Below, piece after piece: positions 26,399-35,112 of a stretch of DNA of 64,000 bases. A model generated the notes under the pieces. That model saw only the letters and a program-made list of their open reading frames with translations, searched no databases and had not been told where the DNA came from. The stretch covers positions 1,290,001-1,354,000 of the forward strand of contig JADKHO010000001.1 of NCBI GenBank assembly GCA_016721765.1, written 5' to 3'. Positions within the stretch are counted from its first letter, which is position 1. Every line of letters starts with the position of its first letter. The DNA comes from Bacteroidota bacterium. Its GTDB lineage: Bacteria > Bacteroidota > Bacteroidia > UBA4408. A program made the position numbers and the translations under genes.

Positions 26399-27148
26399 AT
26401 GAAATTCAGCAATCCAATTTTTACCAAAGGCTTTTTCGGATTAGTCGTTTTTTCTTTACTGTTCACATTGGAATCTTTTGCACAGGTTACTATTAGCTCA
26501 CAGCTTGTTGGAGCGAGCGGAAATTACAGCAGTGGCGGAGGTGTTTTACTTTCCTCATCTGTAGGTGAAATGACTGTCAATACGTTCTTTTCAGGAAGTC
26601 ATTACCTCACACAAGGCTTTCAGCAACCCAATAGCGATGCATTGAGCTTTACTACCAATAGCCTTAATTCCAGTTGCTTCGATGCCGATAATGGATATGC
26701 CGAAGTTGCTGTTAAATCAGGCGTGGGGCCGTTTCAGTATCAATGGCTTCCAACAGCAGAAAACACAGCTTCTATTAAAAATCTTAAACCGGGCAGCTAT
26801 ACGGTTACCGTGACCGATGCAAGAGGATTTTCTTTAACCGATACGGTAACTGTACTACTCGATTATGAAGGAGCGTGCGGCTTGCACATCTACAGCGGCA
26901 TTACCCCCAATGGCGACAATCATAACGATACTTGGGTGATTGACGGGATTAACGAATTTCCAAGCAACCATGTTTTTTTATTTAACCGCTGGGGCGATAA
27001 GGTGTGGGAAAAAAATAATTACAACAATACCGATGTGGTTTGGGATGGAACAAATATGAAAAATGAACGCTTGCCCGATGGGACCTATTTTTATATCGTG
27101 AGCATTGATAGTAAAAAATACAAAGGCTGGGTTGAATTAACACACTAA
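26399..27148 (+). CDS. SprB-repeat protein with type B T9SS sorting domain
   Basis: I chose the ATG at 26399 (249 residues), which gives a clean signal peptide (hydrophobic stretch ending ESFAQ); a TTG at 26381 would add six residues before it. The mid part (about 75-160) is an SprB-type repeat: SSCFDADNGYAEVAV, GPFQYQWLPT and LKPGSYTVTVTDA. The C-terminus (about 162-249) begins with HIYSGITPNGDNHNDTW and ends in DGTYFYIVSI, a CHU_C type B sorting domain. It is followed at once by a PorP/SprF gene, and such neighbours are thought to help export or anchor this class of cargo. Confidence 0.9.
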   Translation: MKFSNPIFTKGFFGLVVFSLLFTLESFAQVTISSQLVGASGNYSSGGGVLLSSSVGEMTVNTFFSGSHYLTQGFQQPNSDALSFTTNSLNSSCFDADNGYAEVAVKSGVGPFQYQWLPTAENTASIKNLKPGSYTVTVTDARGFSLTDTVTVLLDYEGACGLHIYSGITPNGDNHNDTWVIDGINEFPSNHVFLFNRWGDKVWEKNNYNNTDVVWDGTNMKNERLPDGTYFYIVSIDSKKYKGWVELTH

Positions 27149-28087
27149 ATGGAAATGAAGCAGAAAATACACCTCTTACTTTTCTTTTTTATGTGTTTAA
27201 TCAAGTTGAGCTTTTCTCAGCAAGATCCACAGTATTCGCAGTACATGTTTAATCCCTTGGTGCTTAATCCTGCTTATGCCGGCAGTCGTGAGGTGTTAAG
27301 CTCGGTTTTGTTATACCGCAATCAATGGGTAAATATGGATGGTGCACCGCTTACCGTCACCGCAAGTATTAACAGTCCCTTGAAAAAGAAAAAAATGGGA
27401 CTCGGCTTTCATGTAATCAGCGATAAAATTGGGCCCTCTTCCACTACACAATATATGGGCTCATTTGCTTACCGCATTCGTTTAGGTCAAGGTAAACTTG
27501 CTTTCGGATTGCGCGCCGGACTTTATACTTACCGCTACGACTGGAGCAAAGTGGAGTATAAAGATAAAGCGGATGTGTTTAATTCACAGACCATAACACA
27601 GTATGTTAAACCAAATTTTGATTTTGGCCTTTACTATTACAATCGAAGTTTTTATTCAGGCATTGCCATTTCGCATCTGGCCTTAAGTAAGAATACCGCA
27701 ACAACACAATTGAGCGATTTTCAGAATCGATCTGCATTGCACGTTGTTGCAAACCTAGGTAAGGCATTTGAGCTTAATAAAGAGATCACCATTCGACCTA
27801 GTGCTGTTATCCGATATACAGCTAATGCACCGATTAATTTTGATGTAAATGCAAGTGTGTTATTGGACGAAAAAATTTGGTTAGGTGTAGGTTTCCGTTC
27901 CAATCAGGATGTGGTTATTATGGCGGAGTATAATATCACCAAATTAATGCGGGTAGGTTATTCTTACGATGCTTCAACCCGATTAATTCGATCAGCTAAT
28001 AGAGGTAGCCACGAATTTTTTATAGGATTTGATATCGACTTTTTTAAAGCAAAAACGATATCTCCTCGAATTTTTAAATACAATTAA
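27149..28087 (+). CDS. PorP/SprF family type IX secretion membrane protein
   Basis: The 312-residue protein has a signal peptide ending LSFSQQDP and then the family hallmark QYSQYMFNPLVLNPAYAGSRE. This is followed by RNQWVNMDGAP and repeated amphipathic strands of an outer membrane beta-barrel. PorP/SprF proteins are T9SS-associated barrels, often paired with a cargo that has a type B sorting domain, as here: its ATG directly follows the stop of the SprB-repeat gene. In Flavobacterium, SprF is needed for surface delivery of SprB. Confidence 0.93.
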   Translation: MEMKQKIHLLLFFFMCLIKLSFSQQDPQYSQYMFNPLVLNPAYAGSREVLSSVLLYRNQWVNMDGAPLTVTASINSPLKKKKMGLGFHVISDKIGPSSTTQYMGSFAYRIRLGQGKLAFGLRAGLYTYRYDWSKVEYKDKADVFNSQTITQYVKPNFDFGLYYYNRSFYSGIAISHLALSKNTATTQLSDFQNRSALHVVANLGKAFELNKEITIRPSAVIRYTANAPINFDVNASVLLDEKIWLGVGFRSNQDVVIMAEYNITKLMRVGYSYDASTRLIRSANRGSHEFFIGFDIDFFKAKTISPRIFKYN

Positions 28088-28094
28088 AAGAATA

Positions 28095-30575
28095 GTGAAA
28101 AGGCGTTTACTAATTTCTCTTCTTTGTTTATTTGCCATTCCACTCGGCCTGTTTGCTCAATTAAAGCAAGCTAATGAGTATTATAAAACGTATGGTTACG
28201 CCAAAGCTATTCCAAAGTATGAGCGTATTGAAGAGAAAACAAAACACCATAAAAAAGAAGTAGCTGAAAAATTGGCCAACAGTTACCGCATGACCAATAA
28301 TTACGAAAGTGCGGAAGAAAAATACAATAAGTTGGTTGCCATGAATAATATCAACCCTGTAAATCATTTGTATTATGGCGAAATCCTTAAAAGCAATCAT
28401 AAATCCAATGAAGCAAAGGACCAATACACAGTTTATTCACAAAAAGTACCAAAAGATGAGCGGGCACAAAAAGAAATGAATTCCTTAATCATGACACGCT
28501 TGTGGACTGTGAAACCGCAAACTTTTGTGGTGTATAATGCCGCAGCATTGAACACTGAAATTTCAGATTTTTGTCCGGTTCCCTTTCGCGATGGGTTGGT
28601 TTTTGTTTCGGAACGAAGGAAGGATTTTGTAAACGACAATACCTTTGGATGGACTAATAAGCCCTATGTTTCGATTTATTTCTCACAAATAAAGAACAAG
28701 GATGGAGTGCCATTTTATAAAACGCCTGAACTTATTTCGAGTAAAATAAATACCGACTTTCACAATGGTCCTGTTTCTTTTAATCCTGCTCAAAATGTAA
28801 TGTACTTTACACGCATCGATAATGTGTATGACCCCAAAACTAAGGCAAAAGTAAACCGCCCGAAAATATATTTTTCGAAATTGGAAAAGGAAAAATGGAC
28901 CGAACCTCAATCCTTTTTTCTGAATTGTGAAAATTGCTCTTTTATGCATCCCAGCGTATCTGCAGATGGCCAATACTTGTTTTTTTCGAGCGATATGCCC
29001 GGCGGTTTTGGTGGGATGGATTTGTACATGTGCAAGCGAGAAGGAAATACCTGGAGCAATTTTAAAAATTTAGGCGGCCAAGTAAATACTCCGGGAAACG
29101 AAATATTTCCGTATGCCTCAGAAGATGGAACCCTGTATTTTTCAAGCGATGGACAAATAGGATTTGGAGGATTGGATATTTTTTCGACCCGTCAAATTAA
29201 TAAAAAATGGACTTCCGTTTCCAACATGCAAATGCCCATCAATTCGCCGAAAGACGATTTTGGTATGGTGTTCACTGTTTCCAATAAAAAGGGTTATATA
29301 TCTAGCAATAGAGAGGGAGGTAAAGGCGATGATGATATTTATGAGTTTCGCTCAAAAGTAAGTGAAGAAAAAATTACAAGCCTATGGGGTAAAATTATGC
29401 TCAATCAATTGGACCCGGCTGCTAATGCAAAACTAAAACTAATAAATACTAGGGGAGAAGTGGTAGATACCACTACCACCGATGCCTATGGCGGATTTGT
29501 TTTTCAACATTTAAACCCCGACGAGAATTATGTGGTGGAATTTGTAAATGATGACGATAACTTAAATCTTCTTACAAAAACATCGGAAGCTTACGGAAGA
29601 TTAATTTACAATGATGGTAGCCCCGCTGCGAATGCAAAAATTATTGTTAAAAACAAGGAACAAGAAGTAGTACAGGAAATGTCGGCCGATGCGCATGGTT
29701 ACTTTGATTTTCAAACCCTCGAAGCCGATCAAATTGGAATGACCGAAATGGATGCAACCGATGTATTATTCTCCGTGCGAAAGTCAGTAAGCCTTATCGG
29801 AAAAGTGCAAGTGGGCGAAAATTTTAAAGAAGCCGTGCAAGGGCTCGAGGTAATTCTTGCTGATGCCGAAGGTAACACAATGAACAGAGCTGTTACCAAT
29901 GAAAATGGAATGTTTCGTTTTGAAAATCTACCAAAGGATGTAAATTTTGTGTTGCTCATTGATGAAACCAATCCGCTCATTTCATTGCAGGCACAAAATC
30001 GCGTATATGGTAAAATCTTGGTAAACGGTAAGGACAATGAACCAGTTGTAGGAAGCAACATAAGTATGGGTGGTGTTCGGGGAGCAGTACTAAAATCAAT
30101 GAAAACAGATACAGAAGGCTATTTTAGATTTGACAATGCCTCCTATGATTTTAATAAACTCTCTGCATTTAATCCCGAAAAAAGCAATTACAAAACAAGC
30201 GTTAAGGAAGGTATGTTTATTGAAAGTTTGTATTATGATTTAGGTAAGTACGAGCTTCGTGCTGAAGCCTCTGCAGAGTTGGATAAGGTTGTAGCATTGC
30301 TTAAAAGTTATCCTTCCATTTTAATTGAATTGAATTCTCATACAGATTCGAGAGCAGATGCAAATTTTAACCTCCAGCTATCGCAGAAACGAGCTGATGT
30401 TGCGGTTGCTTATATTGTTTCAAAAGGAGGCGATGCAGAACGTATCATTGGACAAGGTTTTGGAGAAACCGATTTAACCAATCGTTGTAAAGATTTTGTG
30501 CCGTGTAGTGAGGAGGAGCACCGTCAAAATCGCCGCACCGAAATTCGGGTAACCCGCCAAAGAGCACAGCTGTAA
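28095..30575 (+). CDS. PorE-like OmpA-family protein (TPR, PD40 propeller, CRD, OmpA_C)
   Basis: A GTG at 28095 gives 826 residues with a signal peptide ending LGLFAQ, 7 bases after the PorP/SprF stop. A longer ATG at 28029 would overlap that gene by 59 bases. Domain order is TPR-like helices (about 22-130), PD40 propeller units with SVSADGQYLFFSSD and EDGTLYFSSDGQIGFGG (about 150-420), regulatory beta-sandwiches (about 430-690), and an OmpA C-terminal domain. The last has HTDSRADANFNLQLSQKRA and QNRRTEIRV, residues that bind peptidoglycan. The same order is known for PorE of Porphyromonas, which links T9SS to the cell wall. Confidence 0.88.
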   Translation: MKRRLLISLLCLFAIPLGLFAQLKQANEYYKTYGYAKAIPKYERIEEKTKHHKKEVAEKLANSYRMTNNYESAEEKYNKLVAMNNINPVNHLYYGEILKSNHKSNEAKDQYTVYSQKVPKDERAQKEMNSLIMTRLWTVKPQTFVVYNAAALNTEISDFCPVPFRDGLVFVSERRKDFVNDNTFGWTNKPYVSIYFSQIKNKDGVPFYKTPELISSKINTDFHNGPVSFNPAQNVMYFTRIDNVYDPKTKAKVNRPKIYFSKLEKEKWTEPQSFFLNCENCSFMHPSVSADGQYLFFSSDMPGGFGGMDLYMCKREGNTWSNFKNLGGQVNTPGNEIFPYASEDGTLYFSSDGQIGFGGLDIFSTRQINKKWTSVSNMQMPINSPKDDFGMVFTVSNKKGYISSNREGGKGDDDIYEFRSKVSEEKITSLWGKIMLNQLDPAANAKLKLINTRGEVVDTTTTDAYGGFVFQHLNPDENYVVEFVNDDDNLNLLTKTSEAYGRLIYNDGSPAANAKIIVKNKEQEVVQEMSADAHGYFDFQTLEADQIGMTEMDATDVLFSVRKSVSLIGKVQVGENFKEAVQGLEVILADAEGNTMNRAVTNENGMFRFENLPKDVNFVLLIDETNPLISLQAQNRVYGKILVNGKDNEPVVGSNISMGGVRGAVLKSMKTDTEGYFRFDNASYDFNKLSAFNPEKSNYKTSVKEGMFIESLYYDLGKYELRAEASAELDKVVALLKSYPSILIELNSHTDSRADANFNLQLSQKRADVAVAYIVSKGGDAERIIGQGFGETDLTNRCKDFVPCSEEEHRQNRRTEIRVTRQRAQL

Positions 30576-30576
30576 G

Positions 30577-31164
30577 CTACTTTCCGCAGTTACATCCGCC
30601 CGAAAAAAAGATTTCAGTATTTGGTAGTAATCGCTTAATTTCCTGTTGTGCCGGCTCGTTAATATTTATAACACGCATATCGAGGCGTTTTAAGTTTTTG
30701 AGCTGACTGATGCTTTCCGGAAATTGATCAATTTCATTACTCCACAAATCTAAGTTCTCCAAGCTTTCCAAATTTCCTATTTCTTTTGGCAAGGTCTCAA
30801 TTTCATTTTGATTAAGGATGAGCACCCGGAGTTTTTTTAGGAAGCCTAACGTATAGGGAACAGAAGTAAGTCTGTTTTTGGAGGCAATTAATGTTTCGAG
30901 CTGCTCAAGTTTGCCAATGCCTGCCGGTATTTCTTGTAATTTATTTTTGGAAATATCGAGCCATCGTAAATTGGAAAAAGTGAAAACGGTATCCGGAAGG
31001 ATATGTTTTGGAAGCTTATGCAATTGTAGCTTATACACATTTTGAGGCTGTACCAAGGCCTCTTCCAAACTGGTAAAAAGTCGAGCTGTATCAAGCTCTG
31101 ATTGCGCAAAGAGCAGCTGTGAGAAAAGAATAAAAAATACAGGTATAAAGATTTTTTTTTTCAT
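30577..31164 (-). CDS. Secreted leucine-rich-repeat protein
   Basis: The 195-residue protein has a signal peptide ending LLFAQ and about five LRR units of the type LRWLDISKNKLQEIPAGIGK. It ends in a short cysteine pair (SGGCNCGK). LRR surfaces normally bind other proteins. No sorting domain is visible. It is the last gene of the TPM/TPM/LemA run, 17 bases after the TPM gene. Its stop is one base from that of the PorE-like gene on the other strand. Confidence 0.88.
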   Translation of the reverse strand: MKKKIFIPVFFILFSQLLFAQSELDTARLFTSLEEALVQPQNVYKLQLHKLPKHILPDTVFTFSNLRWLDISKNKLQEIPAGIGKLEQLETLIASKNRLTSVPYTLGFLKKLRVLILNQNEIETLPKEIGNLESLENLDLWSNEIDQFPESISQLKNLKRLDMRVININEPAQQEIKRLLPNTEIFFSGGCNCGK

Positions 31165-31181
31165 GGTATCTCAACTCCATA

Positions 31182-31961
31182 TTACCAACTACCTCCGGCA
31201 CCACCACCGCCAAAGCCACCGCCACCAAATCCGCCAAAACCACCTCCGCCGCTTCCGCCACCAAATCCGCCACCAAACCCACTGCTTCTTCCGCCACCGC
31301 GCATAACATTACTTAAAATGCTTCCGGCAACATAAGTCGACATTAAACCCCCGCCTCCGCCACCACGGCCGCCAAATAATCGAACTAGAACGAAGAGAAT
31401 AATAAATACAATTATAATAGTTGCTATTGGGGAACGCTTTTTGTGTTTTTGTGGAAGCGCATCAGCCTTAAATTTTCCGGTTAAATACCCTATCATTTCG
31501 GTAGTTCCCGCATCTAAACCCTGGTAAAAATTTCCACTTTTAAATTCAGGATTTATGGTGTTGTCCACAATTCGGTTGCAAATGGCATCGGGTAAAAATT
31601 CTTCAACTCCGTAACCTGTTGCAATAAAGGTTTTGCGCTCTTCCTTGGCAACAACAAGCAGCACACCGTTATTCGCACCTTTTTGGCCAATGCCCCATTT
31701 TTTGCCCAATTGAAAAGCGAAATCGGCAATATCGTATCCGTCTAATGTGGCAACAATTACAATACTTATTTGTGTAGAGGTGCTGTCGTTAAAAGCAACT
31801 AATTTTTGCTCTAATTGCTGTACTTCGTCCCCGCTTAAAAAACCACCAAAATCATTTACTAAATGAGGCGGATTAGGGGCTTCTGGAATTCCAGCGATGG
31901 AAGTGTTGGAAAATGTAAAAAGAATGAACCCCAAAAACAAGTAAACAATTTTCTTTACCAT
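31182..31961 (-). CDS. TPM domain protein with glycine-rich C-terminus (YgcG-like)
   Basis: I use the ATG at 31961, immediately after the upstream stop; an ATG at 31973 would overlap the upstream TPM gene by 11 bases. The product (259 residues) has a signal peptide, then a TPM domain (about 25-160) with VNDFGGFLSGDEVQQLE, then VLLVVAKEERKTFIATG. A membrane segment follows (about 175-200) and then a long glycine-rich tail of GGGF units. The fold is TPM_phosphatase, seen in photosystem repair and membrane-protein quality control. LemA and a second TPM gene next to it form the well-known LemA/TPM pairing. Confidence 0.88.
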   Translation of the reverse strand: MVKKIVYLFLGFILFTFSNTSIAGIPEAPNPPHLVNDFGGFLSGDEVQQLEQKLVAFNDSTSTQISIVIVATLDGYDIADFAFQLGKKWGIGQKGANNGVLLVVAKEERKTFIATGYGVEEFLPDAICNRIVDNTINPEFKSGNFYQGLDAGTTEMIGYLTGKFKADALPQKHKKRSPIATIIIVFIILFVLVRLFGGRGGGGGGLMSTYVAGSILSNVMRGGGRSSGFGGGFGGGSGGGGFGGFGGGGFGGGGAGGSW

Positions 31962-31962
31962 G

Positions 31963-32394
31963 TTACTTGCCATAAGAAATATCGTTGCTCAATTCGTTGC
32001 TGTCGTTTTTTTGGTAGGGGAAATAATGCAGCAATTGCTCACCGGCACTCTCAATGCCTTTCATGGCACCGGAAAAAAAATTCCCTTTCTTAAACTCTGC
32101 TTGCATAATGTCTTTGGTGCTTTGCCAAAAATGGTCTCCTACCTTTTCGTTAATTCCTGAATCCCCAATGATGGCAAATTTTTTGGAGCTTGTAGCAATG
32201 TAAATCAAGACCCCGTTTTTTTCAGCGGTACGATCCATTTCCAGCAATTCAAAGATTTTTTTTGCACGCGAAATAGCACTAAACCAACAACGTGATTCTA
32301 CATGTAGTTTTATTTCTCCAGAAGTTCGAAGCTCAGCTTTGGAAATTGCTTCAATAATGGCTTGCTCCTCTTCCGACGAAAAAAATGAGTTCAT
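31963..32394 (-). CDS. TPM domain-containing protein, short form
   Basis: The 143-residue protein is a TPM domain without a clear signal peptide or membrane segment: FSSEEEQAIIEAISKAE, TSGEIKLHVES, NGVLIYIATSSKKFAIIGD and FFSGAMKGIESAGEQL. These are the usual landmarks of the domain. It is probably cytoplasmic or held by a partner. It sits between LemA (48 bases upstream) and the larger TPM gene, whose start follows at once, so translational coupling is likely. Confidence 0.85.
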   Translation of the reverse strand: MNSFFSSEEEQAIIEAISKAELRTSGEIKLHVESRCWFSAISRAKKIFELLEMDRTAEKNGVLIYIATSSKKFAIIGDSGINEKVGDHFWQSTKDIMQAEFKKGNFFSGAMKGIESAGEQLLHYFPYQKNDSNELSNDISYGK

Positions 32395-32442
32395 GTAGTA
32401 TGCAAATTGGTTAGCATTTCGGACTATCCGAAAATGCGGGTG

Positions 32443-33033
32443 TTAAAATTTAACATCAGGAGCTTTGTCAGATCCGGCTTGGGCCTGAAAATATCCCTTT
32501 ACCTGAAAGCCGTAAAACCCGGCTAACAAATTATTGGGGAACTTACGTACATAAGTGTTGTAGTTTTGCACGATCTCATTAAAATCTCTGCGCGCCACAC
32601 CAATGCGGTTTTCCATGCCTTCATATTGCGCCTGAAAATCGCTGAAATTTTGAGTTGCTTTTAATTGAGGATATTGCTCTGCAACTACTAACAAACGCGA
32701 TAAGGACGAAGAAAGTCCATCTTGTGCTTTTTGAAATTCAGCAACTTTTTCAGGTGTTAAATTAGTAGGATCAATCTTCACACTGGTAGCTTGCGCACGT
32801 GCTTGGATTACTGCCTCTAAAGTAGATTTTTCAAAATTGGCGGCACCTTTTACAGTTTCTACCAATACTTTTGTTTTATCGGCACGCAACTGATATGCAT
32901 TTTCAACTTGCGCCCATGCGCCATTTATTGGCTCATTCATGCCCACTAAGGTATTATAAGTTCCGGCAAAAAAGCGGTAAATAATAAATACTACCACCAG
33001 AATTATTCCGATAACAATGTAACTCTTTTTCAT
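32443..33033 (-). CDS. LemA family protein
   Basis: The 196-residue protein has one N-terminal membrane helix and then long helices with NEPINGAWAQVENAYQLRADK. It also has VEQYPQLKATQNFSDFQAQYEGMENRI and RDFNEIVQNYNTYVRKFPNN, which is the LemA signature at full family length. LemA proteins are membrane-anchored helical bundles of unclear function, usually beside TPM proteins, as here. The C-terminus is short and lacks a tail. Confidence 0.95.
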   Translation of the reverse strand: MKKSYIVIGIILVVVFIIYRFFAGTYNTLVGMNEPINGAWAQVENAYQLRADKTKVLVETVKGAANFEKSTLEAVIQARAQATSVKIDPTNLTPEKVAEFQKAQDGLSSSLSRLLVVAEQYPQLKATQNFSDFQAQYEGMENRIGVARRDFNEIVQNYNTYVRKFPNNLLAGFYGFQVKGYFQAQAGSDKAPDVKF

Positions 33034-33097
33034 TTTTAGAAATTAATTTGTGTGTTTTTAATATTAGAATCGGGTACAAAAGTAGCAAAAATCAACA

Positions 33098-33637
33098 CTA
33101 CTTGTGGTTAATTCGATTGTGAAGAATTGCCAAAAATTCGCCGGCTTTTTGTGTGCCAATGATGTACTTGAGGCCTTCCTTGTCCGTAAGTTCTAGCGCC
33201 TCGTTGCCAAAAGTGTAAAATTTTATTTTGCCTTTGCGGTGCAAATTGTACTCCGGAACATTAAAATAATAGGAACTATAAGGTATTTTTTTTGCATCAA
33301 CAATGCTATCTAAATCTATTTTTACCTTGCGTGAGGTCCAAATGCCATCGAGTGTAATGCTGTTTTCACTCACAATGGTTTTGATGTGCAACACAAAAAA
33401 CAGTCCTATCGAAATAATCAAGATAATCATCCCCAATAAAAAAAATAAGGACCCCGAATTAGGAATATCCTGCACCGGATAAGAACCGATTCGAACACCC
33501 GATACATCTACCGGCTTTGGATTTTCGCTCCAGTAATAAGCAACAAAACAAAATAGGGCCAAAATCCCCCTTCTTAAAAAGGAGTATTTGTTATATCCCA
33601 TATATTGTTTTTCAACAAATAAATTCGATTCTGTCAT
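33098..33637 (-). CDS. Hypothetical membrane protein with two helices and a PH-like tail
   Basis: The 179-residue protein has two membrane segments (about 22-38 and 63-82) and a C-terminal beta-rich part with TIVSENSITLDGIW and IKFYTFGNEALELTD. This shape recalls bacterial PH-domain membrane proteins, but I do not recognise the family. Its ATG overlaps the tilS stop by 4 bases (ATGA), so it is translationally coupled to tilS. Function unknown. Confidence 0.75.
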   Translation of the reverse strand: MTESNLFVEKQYMGYNKYSFLRRGILALFCFVAYYWSENPKPVDVSGVRIGSYPVQDIPNSGSLFFLLGMIILIISIGLFFVLHIKTIVSENSITLDGIWTSRKVKIDLDSIVDAKKIPYSSYYFNVPEYNLHRKGKIKFYTFGNEALELTDKEGLKYIIGTQKAGEFLAILHNRINHK

Positions 33638-34971
33638 TGTTGTTTTTCAAAGTACTCAAAAGCTACAATTCTTTTTGTTTCCGGACCAATTTTAAATCGA
33701 TCATCCAAGCGGTGATTCACTACCCAAACGATTTTATTTTCAGAACAAATTAACCACACCTTCTCTTTTTCAAAAATAGAAAGTTTGTTATCAATAAAAA
33801 AATCACTGAGCTTTTTGCTTCCTTTCATTCCCAAGGGGTAAAAGGTATCGCCCTTTCTCCATTTTCGAATTTCGAGCGGAAAGTGGAGTTTGGCGGCATC
33901 TACTTGAGCGCAGTTTTTTTGTTTAGAGAAGCTGAATCCGCTCGACATTTTTAACTGCAACAACTGCAATCGAAAGGGTTGTATGAGAGAAGTGCTACTA
34001 TTGGGAATAAAAAAATGTTCCTTTTTGCTTTTTTTTTCAAGTTTGCTAATAAGTATATAGTATCGGTCAATTAGCAAGCGATGCGTGGTGGAATAGAATA
34101 GTTTTCCGGGGTCACTGTCAAGGCAAGATTCAATATCAGCACACATGGAAGCTGTGAACTTAAAAGGTTTAAAAAATTCATACAAGTAAAGCGATCGAGG
34201 TTTGAGTTTTTTTAATTCTGATATGGAAAAGCGTATCTCCCGCTCCGTTAATTCTTCTATTCTTTTTCGTTCAGCAGCTATAGTTAAATTAAAAATAGTT
34301 TCAGCTTGTGCAATTTTGTTGGCCGAATCGAAAAAACTTTGTTCATAAAGCGGGTTAATTTTTTCTAATTCGGGAAGCACGTGATGCCTAATTTTATTGC
34401 GCAAATAATCGTCACTCGCATTGCTGCTATCTTCACGAAATGTGAGCTTGTTTTGAGCGGCGTAGCTTTTTATTTCATTCCTATTTGCAAAGAGTAGCGG
34501 GCGAATAATTTTACCATTCTTAGCCGAAATCCCATGTAGGCCGGCAATACCTGTACCGCGCATTAAATTAATAAGCATGGTTTCTACCACATCGGTTTGA
34601 TGATGTGCGGTTGCAATCCAATCTAATCCACATTCTTTTCGCAGTTTTTCAAACCATTCATAACGCAATTCTCGTGCTGCCATTTGAGTAGAAATACCCA
34701 TTTTTTCAGCAAACGCAGGGGTATTGAATTTTTGGGTATAACACACTATCTTGTTGCTTAAACACAATTGCTTTACAAATTTTTCATCCTCATCTGATTC
34801 TGCCCCCCTCATTCCAAAATTACAATGCGCCACTGTTAATCGTATCTTTAGTTTTAGCAATAAATCAAAAAGCACAATAGAATCAATACCTCCACTGAGT
34901 GTAAGTAAAATAAGATCCTTTTTACTAAAAAGCTTTTTTTGATAAATAAAATTCAGAAATTGTTTTTGCAT
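33634..34971 (-). CDS. tilS: tRNA(Ile)-lysidine synthetase
   Basis: The 445-residue protein has the PP-loop SGGIDS at 26-31, and AHCNFGMRGAESDEDEKFV, TAHHQTDVVETMLINLMRGTG and RPLL, all typical of the TilS N-terminal ATPase. The C-terminal half carries the substrate-binding domain, including FYPLGMKGSKKLSDFFID near the end. TilS converts the wobble C of tRNA-Ile(CAU) to lysidine and is essential in most bacteria. Length is normal. Its stop overlaps the start of a membrane protein gene. Confidence 0.95.
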   Translation of the reverse strand: MQKQFLNFIYQKKLFSKKDLILLTLSGGIDSIVLFDLLLKLKIRLTVAHCNFGMRGAESDEDEKFVKQLCLSNKIVCYTQKFNTPAFAEKMGISTQMAARELRYEWFEKLRKECGLDWIATAHHQTDVVETMLINLMRGTGIAGLHGISAKNGKIIRPLLFANRNEIKSYAAQNKLTFREDSSNASDDYLRNKIRHHVLPELEKINPLYEQSFFDSANKIAQAETIFNLTIAAERKRIEELTEREIRFSISELKKLKPRSLYLYEFFKPFKFTASMCADIESCLDSDPGKLFYSTTHRLLIDRYYILISKLEKKSKKEHFFIPNSSTSLIQPFRLQLLQLKMSSGFSFSKQKNCAQVDAAKLHFPLEIRKWRKGDTFYPLGMKGSKKLSDFFIDNKLSIFEKEKVWLICSENKIVWVVNHRLDDRFKIGPETKRIVAFEYFEKQQ

Positions 34972-35112
34972 CCCTTTAACAAAACTAAGAAAATTGACTG
35001 CTTATACTGTGGGACAAAGTAAAATTATCCGTTTTCTATCGCTAAAAATTGCCTTCGCAACACGAATGCTGAGATAAGACATGTACCGTACCTTCCCTTT
35101 TTTTGCAATCTA

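Noticed and set aside
28029..28094. Longer start for the PorE-like gene at an ATG overlapping the PorP/SprF gene by 59 bases
   Set aside because: The GTG at 28095 gives a clean signal peptide right after the upstream stop, which the longer form would bury.
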